Source of the DNA: Geothrix oryzisoli | GTDB taxonomy: Bacteria; Acidobacteriota; Holophagae; Holophagales; Holophagaceae | DNA: 64,000 bases | Direction of reading: 5' to 3' | Assembly (NCBI RefSeq): GCF_022808865.1 | Contig: NZ_JAKZLB010000005.1 | Span: 124,001-188,000, forward strand | In this document: positions 63,976-64,000 of the stretch, in pieces | Numbering within the stretch: the stretch's first letter is position 1 | Layout: every line of letters begins with the position of its first letter | The notes under the pieces: model-generated | Databases searched by the model: none | Seen by the model: only the letters and a program-made list of their open reading frames with translations | Told to the model about the DNA's origin: nothing | Made by a program: the position numbers and the translations under genes

Positions 63976-64000
63976 TCACCTTTATCGCCGTTCTTGATCT

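Overview
The window is a high-GC, gene-dense piece of a Gram-negative chromosome. The likely source is the Acidobacteriota, probably the Holophaga/Geothrix group. This is an inference from gene content: three tandem S46 dipeptidyl-peptidases, a TonB receptor with a carboxypeptidase-like N-terminal domain, several secreted peptidases, MacB-type export systems and a CusABC metal-efflux operon. No rRNA, tRNA, CRISPR array, insertion sequence or phage gene was seen. No stretch longer than about 220 bases lacks a gene.

Layout. 1-2.6 kb: end of a glycerate kinase and a malate synthase (glyoxylate/glycerate metabolism), separated by a leader with four TTGACA repeats. 2.5-3.8 kb: a membrane protein and a tiny protein sharing a CxxC...CPxC domain. 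3.9-12 kb, minus strand: a PLP decarboxylase, a fused ProB-ProA proline synthase, an aminotransferase, and a large fusion of a glutamate-cysteine-ligase-like domain with an M20 peptidase. The proBA leader holds what looks like a complete proline leader-peptide attenuator. A second hairpin plus U-tract lies directly before the aminotransferase start. 12-15 kb: an S45 acylase and an OsmC protein. 15-22 kb: a MacA/MacB-like cluster without its ATPase, divergent from a TonB receptor, and an outer-membrane barrel protein. 22.3-28.7 kb: three S46 peptidases. 28.7-32.4 kb: a DNPH1-like hydrolase, a Tat-exported aldo/keto reductase, and a lower-GC patch with DinB-like and DUF2200 genes, then a methyltransferase. 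32.4-38 kb: an MFS exporter and a complete ABC tripartite-type cluster (two permeases, ATPase, adaptor). 38-40.5 kb: omega-amidase-like, thioesterase and FAD oxidoreductase genes. 40.6-47.9 kb: a heavy-metal operon (Cys-rich small protein, CusC, CusB, CusA, two YHS/TRASH mini-proteins). 48-50 kb: a secreted M4 protease facing an emfourin-like inhibitor. 50-54 kb: Nudix hydrolase, RelA/SpoT and a TrmN6-like methyltransferase. 54-57.7 kb: a GH130 enzyme overlapping a glycosyltransferase/toroid fusion. 57.8-62 kb: M28 peptidase, NTF2-like protein, M6-like metalloprotease and a double-receiver protein. 62.1-64 kb: LepA.

The genes fit a peptide- and amino-acid-using lifestyle: secreted peptidases (S46 x3, M4, M28, M6-like) release peptides, and the cytoplasmic PLP enzymes, ligase/hydrolase fusion and proline synthase process amino acids. 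The strongest new signal is the proBA leader (about 10.35-10.51 kb). It contains a short ORF with five Pro codons overlapping mutually exclusive protector, antiterminator and terminator hairpins, which together form a textbook ribosome-mediated attenuator.
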